Source of the DNA: an uncultured Oscillospiraceae bacterium
GTDB taxonomy: Bacteria > Bacillota > Clostridia > Oscillospirales > Acutalibacteraceae
Reading direction: 5' to 3'
NCBI GenBank assembly: GCA_900547105.1
Contig: URFL01000002.1
Coordinates: forward strand, 145,451-209,450
Length of the DNA: 64,000 nucleotides
Below, one piece after another: positions 43,289 to 52,583 of the stretch. The translations under genes were made by a program, and so were the position numbers. A model generated the notes under the pieces. That model was not told the origin of the DNA, ran no database searches, and worked only from the letters and a program-made list of their open reading frames with translations. How positions within the stretch are numbered: the stretch's first letter is position 1; the number at the start of each line of letters is the position of its first letter.

Positions 43289-44185
43289 ATGCAGATTTCC
43301 GACATCCGATTAAACGGCGATATGAAAGAAACCGTCCTCTATGAGGACCCGCTGTTCAATCACAGCTTCTATTGCGTAGAATACGACACCTACTTTCCGG
43401 GGGAGGTGCCGTGGCACTGGCACGACGAGATCGAGCTGATCTCCATCGTGGCGGGTTCGGCGTTGTACAAAACCGGGCGGCAGGAATATATCCTGCATGC
43501 CGGGGATGCCATATTCTTAAATACCGGATTTTTGCACCTGCTGCGTCCGTTGGAAGCGGGGACCATCTCCCACGCGCATTTGTTTGGCCGCACGCTGCTG
43601 TCGGGAACGGTAGGCAACTCCATCGATATTCGATATCTCACCCCTGTGCTGACCCAAAAACAGGTGGAGGCGCTGCCCCTCTACCACACCGATGCCGCCG
43701 CCCGCCCGGTGCTGGCGCTGCTGCAGCAGGCGGACACCTTGTGCGAACAGCAGGAGCCGTTCTTCGAGTTGCGTCTGCGGCGCGTATTATCCACCATTTG
43801 GGAGTGGATCTACACACAGGTGCAGCAACAGCTGCAGCACTCCAAAACGCCTTCTAGCACCAATGACGCGGATCTAAAGGCCATCCTGCTGTATATCCAG
43901 CAGCATTACGCCGAAGATTTGCAGGTAGCCGACCTCGCGGCGGTAATCAATGTGAGCGACCGGGAGTGCTACCGGCTGTTCCAAACCCAGATGGATATCT
44001 CCCCCATCGCCTTTTTGCAGCAATACCGGCTGCGCCATGCGCAGGCGTTGCTGCTCAACTCCAACTGCTCCATCACCGAGATCGCTATGAACACCGGTTT
44101 TCACTCCAGCAGCTACTTCGGCAAGGTGTTTCGGCGCGCCACCGGGATGACACCGTTGGAGTATCGCAAGCACCAACACGCATAA
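43289..44185 (+). CDS. AraC family transcriptional regulator with cupin sensor domain
   Basis: This 298-aa regulator has an N-terminal cupin-like sugar-binding domain, with the metal or sugar pocket hint WHWHDEIELISIVAG near residue 46 and YILHAGDAIFLNTGFLH. The C-terminal AraC domain contains two helix-turn-helix units: DLQVADLAAVINVSDRECYR and the recognition-type segment CSITEIAMNTGFHSSSYFGK, followed by the family signature RATGMTPLEYRKH. GGAGAG lies ahead of the ATG. It lies between the transport operon and the GH2 gene, so it probably controls one or both in answer to a sugar. Confidence 0.92.
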   Translation: MQISDIRLNGDMKETVLYEDPLFNHSFYCVEYDTYFPGEVPWHWHDEIELISIVAGSALYKTGRQEYILHAGDAIFLNTGFLHLLRPLEAGTISHAHLFGRTLLSGTVGNSIDIRYLTPVLTQKQVEALPLYHTDAAARPVLALLQQADTLCEQQEPFFELRLRRVLSTIWEWIYTQVQQQLQHSKTPSSTNDADLKAILLYIQQHYAEDLQVADLAAVINVSDRECYRLFQTQMDISPIAFLQQYRLRHAQALLLNSNCSITEIAMNTGFHSSSYFGKVFRRATGMTPLEYRKHQHA

Positions 44186-44201
44186 AAGCCCAAAGCAGAC
44201 A

Positions 44202-44239
44202 GGATAGTACCATTTTTTGGCACTATCCTTATTTTTTTG
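44202..44239 (+). terminator. Terminator after the AraC gene
   Basis: GGATAGTACC pairs with GGCACTATCC with one mismatch around a T-rich 7-base loop, and TTATTTTTTTG follows. The stop codon of the AraC gene is about 17 bases upstream. Confidence 0.85.
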
Positions 44240-44490
44240 TTGTTCTCTTGGCACTATACTAACATCAGATGGGTATATACCGATCCAAAACCGACGGCTT
44301 TTGACTTTGACGGCAGTATGGACGCCGTCCAAAAGTGCCACCGCCTCTCCGGCAAACCGGACGATAGTACCCATCCGCTGCCCTATTATGGGCACATCGC
44401 ACGACAGCGCCACGATTTCCCCTCGGGTCATAAGGGCATTTTTCCCATATTTTGCGCGGGATTTTCTATCATCGAAATCCCCTCCCCTTA

Positions 44491-44519
44491 TTGACTATCG
44501 GGTGGTTATCGGGTATGAT
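44491..44519 (+). promoter_or_regulatory. Promoter of the GH2 gene
   Basis: TTGACT at 44491-44496 and TATGAT at 44514-44519 are 17 bases apart. The ATG at 44579 is about 53 bases after the likely transcription start. Confidence 0.88.
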
Positions 44520-44578
44520 GACATTGATTATGACCATGGTGCATCCATGGATTTCATAGTGAAAAAGGAGATACGCGT

Positions 44579-47500
44579 ATGTTAACGAAAACCTGTCTGA
44601 ATGGTCTGTGGGACTTTTCCTGCAAAACCGATTCGCTGGATACGCTGCCCACCGAGTGGGATGCGGCATCCATCAAAGTTCCCTCTCCGTTTAATGTGAA
44701 CTCGTTCTCGCATGGTTATCCCAAAAAGACCGCCGGCGAAGAGTTTTACGTCAGCGGTGCGGACTTCCGCCTGTATCCGGAATACCCGCTGGAATGGGAC
44801 AACGCCAAGATCGGCTTCTACCGCCGCAAGTTCGTGGTGGACAAGGAAAGCGAAGGCAACCGCATTTTCCTGCATTTTGATGCCGTGGCGTACAAGAGCG
44901 TGTACTATGTCAACGGCAAAAAGATCGCCGAAGAAGGCGAAGCGTTCCTCCCCATCGAGATGGAGATCACCGATGTGGTGAAATTCGGCGAGGAAAACGA
45001 GCTGCTGGTCGGTTGCCAGACTGCCCGCGCCTCGGCGTATAAAGACGAAAACGATCGCGATCGTACCGATCTGCCGGAAGGCTCCTTCTGGGGCGGCCAC
45101 ATCGGCGGTATCTGGCAGGATTGCTGGCTGGTGGAACGCGCCCAGTCCTATGTGGACGATGTGTTCGCCTATGCCGATGTGTACAAGAACAACCTGCATA
45201 TCGAATACAAAACCGTGGACGCGGCGGGCAAGAAGATTCGTTTTTCGCTGTCCCGCCACGGCGCGGAGGATTACAAAGAGATGTTCACCGTCGCGTGCGA
45301 CGATCAGCCGGTGGATTGGAACTACGAAGGCTGGAACATCGAACTGTGGGAGCCGGAATCCCCCAATCTGTATGATCTGAAAGCGGAGATTCTGGATGGC
45401 GACACCGCGGTGGACACCCAGGTCACCCGCATCGGTTTCCGCACCTTCCACATCAAGGACAAACACTTTGTGCTGAACGGCCGTCCCATCCGGCTGAAAA
45501 ACGATTCCTGGCACTACATGGGCTACGCCATCCAGACCGAGGAATATGCGCGCGCGTACTTCCGCATGGCGAAAGAGGCGAATGTCAACATCATCCGTCT
45601 GCACGCGATGCCCTACCCGGCGTTCTTCTTCGACATCGCGGATGAAATGGGCATGATGATGGTGTCCGAATCGGCGGTTTGGGCATCGCATTGCCGGTTC
45701 AGCTACAACCCCACCTTCTTCGAGAACAGCAAAAAGCACCTGCGCCGCCTGATCGTGCGCGACCGCAACCACCCCTCGGTGGTGATGTGGAGCCCCGAAA
45801 ACGAGTGTATTCCGGCGTTTAAGGTGTGCGGTTCCAAATACATCAAGGATATCGAGGATCTGTCCGAAAAGCTGTACGATCTGACCCAGGAGATCCCGAA
45901 GCTGGATCCCTCCCGTCTGTACAGCTGCGACGGCAGCCACGATCTGGGCGGTCGGTTGGATATCAACTCGCTGCACTATCCGGGCTACGATTGCCCGACC
46001 CATCAGGAAAAACCCATCACCATCGGTGAAAACGGCAGCATGTACTATTCCACCCCCGACAACGTCTGCTTGCTGGACGGCGAAAAGGTGCTGCAATCCT
46101 TCAATGGCCGTCTGGATGCGGTCGCGTCGGAATGCTACCACAACCTGATCGGTCAGCGCAAATGGGCGGACCAAGTGTGCGTGTTCAACCTGATCTGGTA
46201 CGGCTTGGAGCCGCTGCCGTTTGAGGATCGGCTGCTGAGCTATGACACCTACGAAACCCCCGGCATCAAACCGTCCCGCATCACCCCCTATCTGCGCACC
46301 CTGAACGCAGGTGCCCAGGACGATCTGCCGGCGTTTATTCCCAACCCGGTGTGGAAATACACCCAAAGCGCCTTTACGCCGGTGCGCCCGTTCCTGGAGC
46401 GCACTCCCACCAGCGTGTGGGGCGGCAGCGAGGTCACCTTCCCGGTGTGCGTGTTCAACGATCATCGCGATCCGCTGAATCTGACGCTGACCGGCACGCT
46501 GACGGTGGACGGCAAAGTGGTTGCCACCACCTCGCAGGCGCTGTATATGGATGCCTGCACCTACCAGGATACGGCGGTCACGCTGACCATGCCGGCGGTG
46601 GCAGATCACACCCGTGCGGTGTTGTCTGTGTCGCTGAGCGACGCCTCCACCGACTACTACACCGATACCGCCAACCTGAACATCTTCGATAAAGCGGCGC
46701 TGAACGCTGAATGGGATGCGGTGAAAGTCACCTGCCTGCGCGGCGAGGATCAGGTCGCGGACGATGTCGCGGCGCTGGACTTCCGCCAGAAAGCCAACTC
46801 CCCCTACGGCACCTTCACCCGCCATCGCGCGGTTCAGGCGATCTTCACTTCGGACAGCCTGGCGGACGAGCTGCGTTTCGACGGTCAGGACATTCTGTTC
46901 AACACCGCCCGCGACGCGCGTTATTTCGAGGAATACCTCAACTTTAACGCGGCGCCCCTCTACTTCAACGGTGTGGGCATGCCGCTGGCGTTGGATCTGA
47001 CCGTGGCCGGTCAGCCCCGCATCGCCTGCTCGGTGGATCTGCCGGCGTATGCCGACGAAGAGCCGCTGGCGCTGTGCATGATGATCCGTATGGCGAAATA
47101 CCTCGCTGCCCACGCGCCTAAAGCGCCGGTGGAAGCGTACTTCTTCGGCAACAACAGCGGCGCTGTCGCCGCGATGCTCAGCGAAATCCGCTGCTCCTAC
47201 AAGACGGTGGATCGCGCCGCGCTGGAAAAACTGCTGACCGAAAAGCAGGATGCGCTGCTGATCGTGGACGGCTCGGAAAATCTCGGCTGGCTGAAGGGTG
47301 TCAGCGCGAACAACTTCAAAAATGTGCTGGTGATGAACCTCACCAAAACGCCGGAGATCTTCGCGTATGACTTCAAGGTCACCAAGAACACCTCCTGCCA
47401 CCTGTCGCCGCGCGGCAACGACGCGGTGATCGCGGGTATGTATTCCAACAACCTGTACGGCCTGAGCGAGGGCAACCAAGCGCAGGTGGGTGTCAATCTG

Positions 47501-48655
47501 CTGGAGTACAAGCACGAAAACGACAACATTCTGCTGGGTCTGCCCACCGTCGACTGGCGGATGTGGAACCAGAACGCCGAATACCTCAAGACCGTTTCGG
47601 TGTACAAGAGCGAGCTGGAAGACCGCAGCCGTTTTGCGGCTCTGTCCCGCCACGATTACGCGGGCAGCGCCATCTACTTCTGCCAGCTGTCGCTGCAGCT
47701 GCAGAACAAAAAGATCAAACACCTGTTGGTGCGGATGCTGTCGGCGCTGCATACCAACATTGAATTCGCCAAGAATGCCGCGCTGGAGGATCTGCTGACC
47801 AGCGGTATCTACGGTGCCACCCTCAACCGTGCGCTGTGCAAATCCATCAAAGCGGACGAAGATGTGCTGGCGCTGACCCCCGGCTTCAACCGGGTGGAAA
47901 ACGGCGAAGCGTGGAAAGCTGTCTCGCGCGAGGATAACCTGCCGGGCAAATACGCGCTGACCGTGTTCGTGTATTCGCCGTCCGACCGCACCGACCTGCT
48001 GCTCAACCCCGACACGGTGGAGCTGGTCGTGACCGCCGAGAAGAACTGCGAACTGATTCTGAACGGTGAAAAGATCGGCGAGGGCGAAAACATTAAGATC
48101 AACAGCATCACTCTGACCTCCGGTTGGAACACGCTGATGCTGGTGTGCCGTGAGGGCGGCGCGATTCCGGATCTGAAATTCACCCGCTACGACCTGTCCA
48201 AGCTGGATCTGCGGTTCAGCCTGTACGGACACGATGTGCAGCTGATCGGTCTGACCGGCGCGACACTGTACAGCGAGAATCAGCCGAACAACACCGGCAA
48301 AGCGATCGCGGGCAAGGAAGATTTCTGGATCAGCGACGGCGAGCAGCGCGAGGGTATCGACTTCGATATCCAGCTGGAAACTCCCTCCACCTGCCGTGCG
48401 CTGTACTTCTCCTGTGTCACCTCCGACATCGCGGGCGCGAACTACACGCCCAAGTGCTTCGACCTGCTGGCGGGCGATTCGATGGATTCGCTGCAAAAGG
48501 TGTACGGCACGCTGTTTGAGGATCGGATGTCCTATGGCGGCGGCAAGGTGTTCGTCGATCTGGGCGAGGGCGTGACCGCCCGCTGCTTCAAGATCGCGCT
48601 GAAGACCAACGCGCTGAAGCCGCTGGTCATCTCGGATCTGACGCTGTTGAGCTAA
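44579..48655 (+). CDS. Glycoside hydrolase family 2 protein (beta-galactosidase-like), very long
   Basis: This 1358-aa cytoplasmic enzyme has the three N-terminal GH2 domains: the sugar-binding jelly roll (LNGLWDFSCKTDSLD, FYRRKFVVDKE), the immunoglobulin-like domain and the TIM barrel with VLNGRPIRLKNDSWHYMGYA. Catalytic acid/base is Glu409 in VVMWSPENEC and the likely nucleophile is Glu484 in KPITIGENGSMYY. After residue ~620 come Ig-like domains, a Rossmann-like stretch (about 840-960, EAYFFGNNSGAVAAMLSEIR) and a C-terminal discoidin-like domain. No signal peptide is present. Exact specificity (galactoside, mannoside or glucuronide) cannot be told. AAGGAG lies 7 bases ahead of the ATG. Confidence 0.9.
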   Translation: MLTKTCLNGLWDFSCKTDSLDTLPTEWDAASIKVPSPFNVNSFSHGYPKKTAGEEFYVSGADFRLYPEYPLEWDNAKIGFYRRKFVVDKESEGNRIFLHFDAVAYKSVYYVNGKKIAEEGEAFLPIEMEITDVVKFGEENELLVGCQTARASAYKDENDRDRTDLPEGSFWGGHIGGIWQDCWLVERAQSYVDDVFAYADVYKNNLHIEYKTVDAAGKKIRFSLSRHGAEDYKEMFTVACDDQPVDWNYEGWNIELWEPESPNLYDLKAEILDGDTAVDTQVTRIGFRTFHIKDKHFVLNGRPIRLKNDSWHYMGYAIQTEEYARAYFRMAKEANVNIIRLHAMPYPAFFFDIADEMGMMMVSESAVWASHCRFSYNPTFFENSKKHLRRLIVRDRNHPSVVMWSPENECIPAFKVCGSKYIKDIEDLSEKLYDLTQEIPKLDPSRLYSCDGSHDLGGRLDINSLHYPGYDCPTHQEKPITIGENGSMYYSTPDNVCLLDGEKVLQSFNGRLDAVASECYHNLIGQRKWADQVCVFNLIWYGLEPLPFEDRLLSYDTYETPGIKPSRITPYLRTLNAGAQDDLPAFIPNPVWKYTQSAFTPVRPFLERTPTSVWGGSEVTFPVCVFNDHRDPLNLTLTGTLTVDGKVVATTSQALYMDACTYQDTAVTLTMPAVADHTRAVLSVSLSDASTDYYTDTANLNIFDKAALNAEWDAVKVTCLRGEDQVADDVAALDFRQKANSPYGTFTRHRAVQAIFTSDSLADELRFDGQDILFNTARDARYFEEYLNFNAAPLYFNGVGMPLALDLTVAGQPRIACSVDLPAYADEEPLALCMMIRMAKYLAAHAPKAPVEAYFFGNNSGAVAAMLSEIRCSYKTVDRAALEKLLTEKQDALLIVDGSENLGWLKGVSANNFKNVLVMNLTKTPEIFAYDFKVTKNTSCHLSPRGNDAVIAGMYSNNLYGLSEGNQAQVGVNLLEYKHENDNILLGLPTVDWRMWNQNAEYLKTVSVYKSELEDRSRFAALSRHDYAGSAIYFCQLSLQLQNKKIKHLLVRMLSALHTNIEFAKNAALEDLLTSGIYGATLNRALCKSIKADEDVLALTPGFNRVENGEAWKAVSREDNLPGKYALTVFVYSPSDRTDLLLNPDTVELVVTAEKNCELILNGEKIGEGENIKINSITLTSGWNTLMLVCREGGAIPDLKFTRYDLSKLDLRFSLYGHDVQLIGLTGATLYSENQPNNTGKAIAGKEDFWISDGEQREGIDFDIQLETPSTCRALYFSCVTSDIAGANYTPKCFDLLAGDSMDSLQKVYGTLFEDRMSYGGGKVFVDLGEGVTARCFKIALKTNALKPLVISDLTLLS

Positions 48656-48679
48656 GCTCCCCACACATAAAGATCATGG

Positions 48680-48714
48680 GCAGGGGCAGGCGGGTTGCCT
48701 GCCCCTGCATTTTT
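48680..48714 (+). terminator. Terminator of the GH2 gene
   Basis: GCAGGGGCAGGC pairs perfectly with GCCTGCCCCTGC around a 5-base loop, followed by A and five T. It separates GH2 from the GH3 gene. Confidence 0.9.
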
Positions 48715-48739
48715 ATTGGAGATACAAGGAGGCATTGTT

Positions 48740-50881
48740 ATGTGCAAATTTGCATTCCGCGACGAAAGCTTGCCGCTGGAGCAGCGGGTAGACGACCTGA
48801 TCAGCCGCCTGACGGTGGAGGAAAAGGTGTTCCAGCTCACTCACGACGCCGCGTCCATTCCGCGGCTGGGCATCCGCTCTTACTGCTATTGGAACGAGGC
48901 GCTGCACGGCGTGGCGCGCGCCGGTGTCGCCACGGTGTTCCCGCAGGCGATCGGCTTAGCGGCCACCTTCCACCCCGCCTTTTTGGGCGATGTAGCGGCG
49001 ACCATTTCGACCGAAGGCCGCGCCAAATACAACGAATTCCAGCGTCAGGGGGATTGCGGCATCTATAAAGGGCTGACCTTTTGGAGCCCCAATGTCAACA
49101 TCTTTCGCGATCCCCGCTGGGGACGCGGTCACGAAACCTACGGCGAGGACCCGTATCTGACCGGCCGCATGGGCGTGGCATTTGTCAAAGGGCTGCAGGG
49201 CGACGATCCCCACCATATGAAAGCCGCCGCCTGCGCCAAGCACTTCGCTGTGCACAGCGGTCCCGAAGCGGAGCGCCACCATTTCAACTCGGTGGTCAGC
49301 AAACGCGATATGTTCGACACCTATCTGCCTGCGTTTGAAGATTGCGTCAAAGAGGCAAAGGTGGAGTCGGTGATGGGCGCGTACAACGCCGTCAACGGGG
49401 AGCCGAGCAACGCCAGCGATGTGCTGCTGACCGATATTTTGCGCAACCGCTGGGGATTCAAGGGGCATGTGGTGTCGGATTGCGGCGCTATCAATGACCT
49501 GCACAGCAACTATCATGTCACCAACACGGTGGCGGAATCCGCCGCGCTGGGTATCAAAAAAGGCTGCGACCTCAACTGCGGCGGCGTGTACAAGCATCTG
49601 TTCACCTCGTATAAAGAGGGGCTGATCGAAGAAGCCGACCTCGACCGCGCGCTGCGGCGGGTGCTGAAAGCCCGGTTCAAGCTGGGGATGTTCGACGATC
49701 CCGCCCATGTGGTGTATTCCGCTATTCCGTACAACGTGCTCGCCTGCCGCGCGCACAAACAGCTTGCCCGCGAAGCGGCGCGCCGCTCGCTGGTGCTGCT
49801 GAAAAACGACGGTGTGCTGCCGCTGCGCAGCAAAGCCACCCGTTTGGCAGTGGTGGGACCCAACGCGGACAGCCGTCTGGCGCTGCTGGGCAACTATAAC
49901 GGCACCCCCAGCGAAAGCTACACGGTGCTGGAGGGGCTGCGCCACTATCTGGGCGAGGATGCGCCCATTATCTATGCCGAGGGCTGCGATATTGTGGAAG
50001 AAACCGACGATCGCTATGCCGAGGCGGTCTCTGCGGCGGAAAACAGCGATGTGGTGCTGTGCTGCCTCGGACTGGACAGCAAATGGGAAGGCGAAGCCGG
50101 CGATGCCAACAACAAATACGGCAGCGGCGACAAACCGGATATCGAACTGCCCGCTTCGCAGCAAAAGCTGCTGGATAAGATGATTGCCACCGGCAAGCCG
50201 GTGATCGTGCTGCTGCTGTGCGGCAGTGCCATGGCGCTGCGCACCGCCGATGCCGAAGCCGCCGCGGTGGTGGATTGCTTCTACCCCGGCGAGCAGGGCG
50301 GTTTGGCGATCGCGGATCTGCTGTACGGCGAATATGCGCCCAGCGGCCGCCTGCCCATCACCTTCTACCAAACCACCGAGGAGCTGCCCGATTTCACCAG
50401 CTACGATATGACCGGGCGCACCTATCGCTATATGACACGCCCGGCGCTATATCCGTTCGGCTACGGTCTGTCGTATGTGCCGTTCACCTACACGGCGGAT
50501 GCCAGCCCGATCACGGCGGCGACCGGCGACACCGTCACCGTCACGGTGTCGGTGGAAAACGGCGGGCGGATGTCCGCGCTGACCCATGTGCAGGGCTATG
50601 TCACCGCGAATGAGGCATCGGTCACCGCTCCCCGTTGGGCGCTGAAAGCGCTGGAAACGGTGGAGGTTCCCGCTGACGAAAGCCGCGAAGTGACCCTCAC
50701 CTTCCCCGCCAAGGCGTTCTCGCTGATCGACGAGGATGGCAACCGCTTTGTGGAGCCGGGCCGCTACACCGTGTATGTCGGCGGGCAGCAGCCCGACGAG
50801 CGCAGCGCGGAGCTGACCGGACAAACGGTCACCGCCATTCCGGTCACGCTGACCGGCGAGCGCATCACGCTGGAAAACTGA
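48740..50881 (+). CDS. Glycoside hydrolase family 3 beta-xylosidase-like enzyme
   Basis: This 713-aa cytoplasmic glycosidase (no signal peptide) has the GH3 N-terminal barrel with WNEALHGVARAGVATVFPQA and KHFAVHSGPEAERHHFNSVV. The catalytic nucleophile is Asp247 in GHVVSDCGAINDLH. The SDCGA motif instead of SDW, together with HGV near the start, points to the xylosidase/arabinosidase branch. The C-terminal domain has ARRSLVLLKNDGVLPLRS and, near residue 520, the PGEQGG and PSGRLPITFY motifs, then a fibronectin III-like end. The neighbouring xylulokinase supports beta-xylosidase. The ATG at 48740 has GGAGG 7 bases ahead; an upstream in-frame ATG falls in the terminator. Confidence 0.92.
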   Translation: MCKFAFRDESLPLEQRVDDLISRLTVEEKVFQLTHDAASIPRLGIRSYCYWNEALHGVARAGVATVFPQAIGLAATFHPAFLGDVAATISTEGRAKYNEFQRQGDCGIYKGLTFWSPNVNIFRDPRWGRGHETYGEDPYLTGRMGVAFVKGLQGDDPHHMKAAACAKHFAVHSGPEAERHHFNSVVSKRDMFDTYLPAFEDCVKEAKVESVMGAYNAVNGEPSNASDVLLTDILRNRWGFKGHVVSDCGAINDLHSNYHVTNTVAESAALGIKKGCDLNCGGVYKHLFTSYKEGLIEEADLDRALRRVLKARFKLGMFDDPAHVVYSAIPYNVLACRAHKQLAREAARRSLVLLKNDGVLPLRSKATRLAVVGPNADSRLALLGNYNGTPSESYTVLEGLRHYLGEDAPIIYAEGCDIVEETDDRYAEAVSAAENSDVVLCCLGLDSKWEGEAGDANNKYGSGDKPDIELPASQQKLLDKMIATGKPVIVLLLCGSAMALRTADAEAAAVVDCFYPGEQGGLAIADLLYGEYAPSGRLPITFYQTTEELPDFTSYDMTGRTYRYMTRPALYPFGYGLSYVPFTYTADASPITAATGDTVTVTVSVENGGRMSALTHVQGYVTANEASVTAPRWALKALETVEVPADESREVTLTFPAKAFSLIDEDGNRFVEPGRYTVYVGGQQPDERSAELTGQTVTAIPVTLTGERITLEN

Positions 50882-50974
50882 GCAAAACCCGCCCCGCGGC
50901 ATCGCTTGCTTTTGCGCGGGCGATATGATAAAGTGAAGATAGTCAGGGTTCGACCCGAAAGGAGACAGACGATT

Positions 50975-52498
50975 ATGGAGTATATTTTAGGCGTAGATAT
51001 TGGTACTTCGGGTACCAAAACCGTATTGTTCGATAAAACCGGCGCGGTGATCGCTTCCTGCACCGAGGAATATCCGCTGTCCCAGCCGCAAAACGGCTGG
51101 GCGGAGCAGGATCCCCACGATTGGTGGCACGCGGTGTGCACCACCTGCAAAGGTGTGCTGGAAAAAAGCGGCGTTGCCCCCGCCGATGTCAAGGGCGTTG
51201 GGTTGTCCGGTCAGATGCACGGACTGGTGATGCTGGACGAAAACAACGAAGTACTGCGTCCCTCCATCATCTGGTGCGACCAGCGCACCCAGAAAGAATG
51301 CGACGAGATCACCGAGCGGGTGGGTGCCGAGCGGCTGATCGAAATCACTGCCAACCCCGCGCTGACCGGCTTTACCGCCTCCAAAATTCTGTGGGTGCGC
51401 AACAACCAGCCGGACATTTACGCCCGCTGCCGGCACATTCTGCTGCCGAAAGACTACATCCGCTTTATGCTGACCGGCGAATACGCCACCGAGGTATCGG
51501 ATGCCTCTGGTATGCAGCTGTTGGATATTCCGAACCGCTGCTGGTCGAAAGAGGTGCTGGATGCGCTGGATATTGACGAATCACTGCTGGGCAAGGTGTA
51601 CGAATCGCCGGAGATCACCGGCACGGTGCACGAAGCCGCGCACGAGCTGACCGGTCTGGCGGTCGGCACCCCCGTGGTGGGCGGCGCCGGCGACAACGCC
51701 GCGGCGGCGGTCGGCACCGGCGTGGTGGAAGACGGCAAAGCGTTCACCACCATCGGCACCTCCGGCGTGGTGTTTGCCCACACCAGCAAGCTGGCGATCG
51801 ACCCCAAAGGCCGCGTGCACACCTTCTGCTGCGCGGTTCCCGGCGCGTGGCATGTGATGGGCGTGACCCAGGGCGCGGGGCTGTCGCTGAAATGGTTCCG
51901 CGACAACTTCTGCGCGCAGGAGATGCAGGATGCCGCGGCACAGGGGATTGATCCCTATATTCTGATGGATAACGAAGCGGCCGCCATTCCGGCGGGCAGC
52001 GACCGACTGATTTATCTGCCTTATCTGATGGGCGAACGCACCCCGCATCTGGACGCGGATTGCCGCGGCGCGTTTGTGGGTCTGTCTGCGATGCACACCC
52101 GCGCGCACCTCATCCGCGCGGTAATGGAGGGCGTGGCGCTGTCGCTGAAAGATTGCGCCACTGTGCTGGGCGAAATGGGCGTCACTTTTGACGATATGCT
52201 CGCCTGTGGCGGCGGCGGAAAAAGCAAGCTGTGGCGGCAAATGCTGGCGGATGTGTTCCACCGCGATGTCAAAACGCTGCGGTCGTCCGAAGGCCCGGCA
52301 CTGGGCGTGGCGATCCTCGCCGGCGTGGGCGTGGGCTTGTATCCCTCGGTGGAGGAAGCCTGCCGCCAGATGATCGAGGTCAAGACCACCGTTTCGCCAA
52401 ACGAAGCGGACGCCGCCCAGATGGACAAGGTCTACACCGTATATCAGCAGCTGTACAAATCGCTCAAAGACGATTTCAAGGCTTTGAAGGCACTGTAA
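50975..52498 (+). CDS. xylB: Xylulokinase
   Basis: This FGGY-family kinase (507 aa) phosphorylates D-xylulose to xylulose 5-phosphate. The N-terminal phosphate loop reads YILGVDIGTSGTKTVLFD, followed by VGLSGQMHGLVMLDENNEVL, a xylulokinase hallmark. CDQRTQKECDEI continues the sugar site. The second domain has LACGGGGKSKLWRQMLADVF and SSEGPALGVAILAGVGVG, the FGGY signature. The ATG at 50975 has AAAGGAG about 10 bases ahead; the frame open upstream is not coding. With GH3 upstream it makes a simple xyloside-to-pentose-phosphate route. A xylose isomerase was not seen in this window. Confidence 0.95.
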   Translation: MEYILGVDIGTSGTKTVLFDKTGAVIASCTEEYPLSQPQNGWAEQDPHDWWHAVCTTCKGVLEKSGVAPADVKGVGLSGQMHGLVMLDENNEVLRPSIIWCDQRTQKECDEITERVGAERLIEITANPALTGFTASKILWVRNNQPDIYARCRHILLPKDYIRFMLTGEYATEVSDASGMQLLDIPNRCWSKEVLDALDIDESLLGKVYESPEITGTVHEAAHELTGLAVGTPVVGGAGDNAAAAVGTGVVEDGKAFTTIGTSGVVFAHTSKLAIDPKGRVHTFCCAVPGAWHVMGVTQGAGLSLKWFRDNFCAQEMQDAAAQGIDPYILMDNEAAAIPAGSDRLIYLPYLMGERTPHLDADCRGAFVGLSAMHTRAHLIRAVMEGVALSLKDCATVLGEMGVTFDDMLACGGGGKSKLWRQMLADVFHRDVKTLRSSEGPALGVAILAGVGVGLYPSVEEACRQMIEVKTTVSPNEADAAQMDKVYTVYQQLYKSLKDDFKALKAL

Positions 52499-52510
52499 GC
52501 GCACATAAAA

Positions 52511-52545
52511 AGGGCTCGGATGCAATCCGCATCCGGGCCCTTTCT
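52511..52545 (+). terminator. Terminator of xylB
   Basis: GGGCTCGGATGC pairs with GCATCCGGGCCC with one G-T pair around a 5-base loop, followed by TTTCTTCG. The minus-strand GH95 gene ends 39 bases further on. Confidence 0.8.
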
Positions 52546-52583
52546 TCGCGTTTCAGGGGTGTCAGAGGGAAAAGCGTGCGGCT

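Larger units (their letters stand above)
44186..44578 (+). other. Leader region (393 bases) ahead of the GH2 gene
   Basis: This gap contains the AraC terminator (44202-44239), a perfect 10-bp palindrome GGTATATACC (44272-44281), two copies of TTGGCACTAT about 30 bases apart (44217-44226 and 44249-44258) and the GH2 promoter (44491-44519). No coding frame with a usable start was found. The repeats may be operator sites. Confidence 0.65.

Noticed and set aside
44582..48664. A 1360-codon open frame antisense to the whole GH2 gene
   Set aside because: It is a shadow caused by codon bias: the sense gene almost never uses codons whose reverse would be a stop. The antisense product has a Gln/His/Arg-rich, non-protein-like composition and no ribosome binding site.
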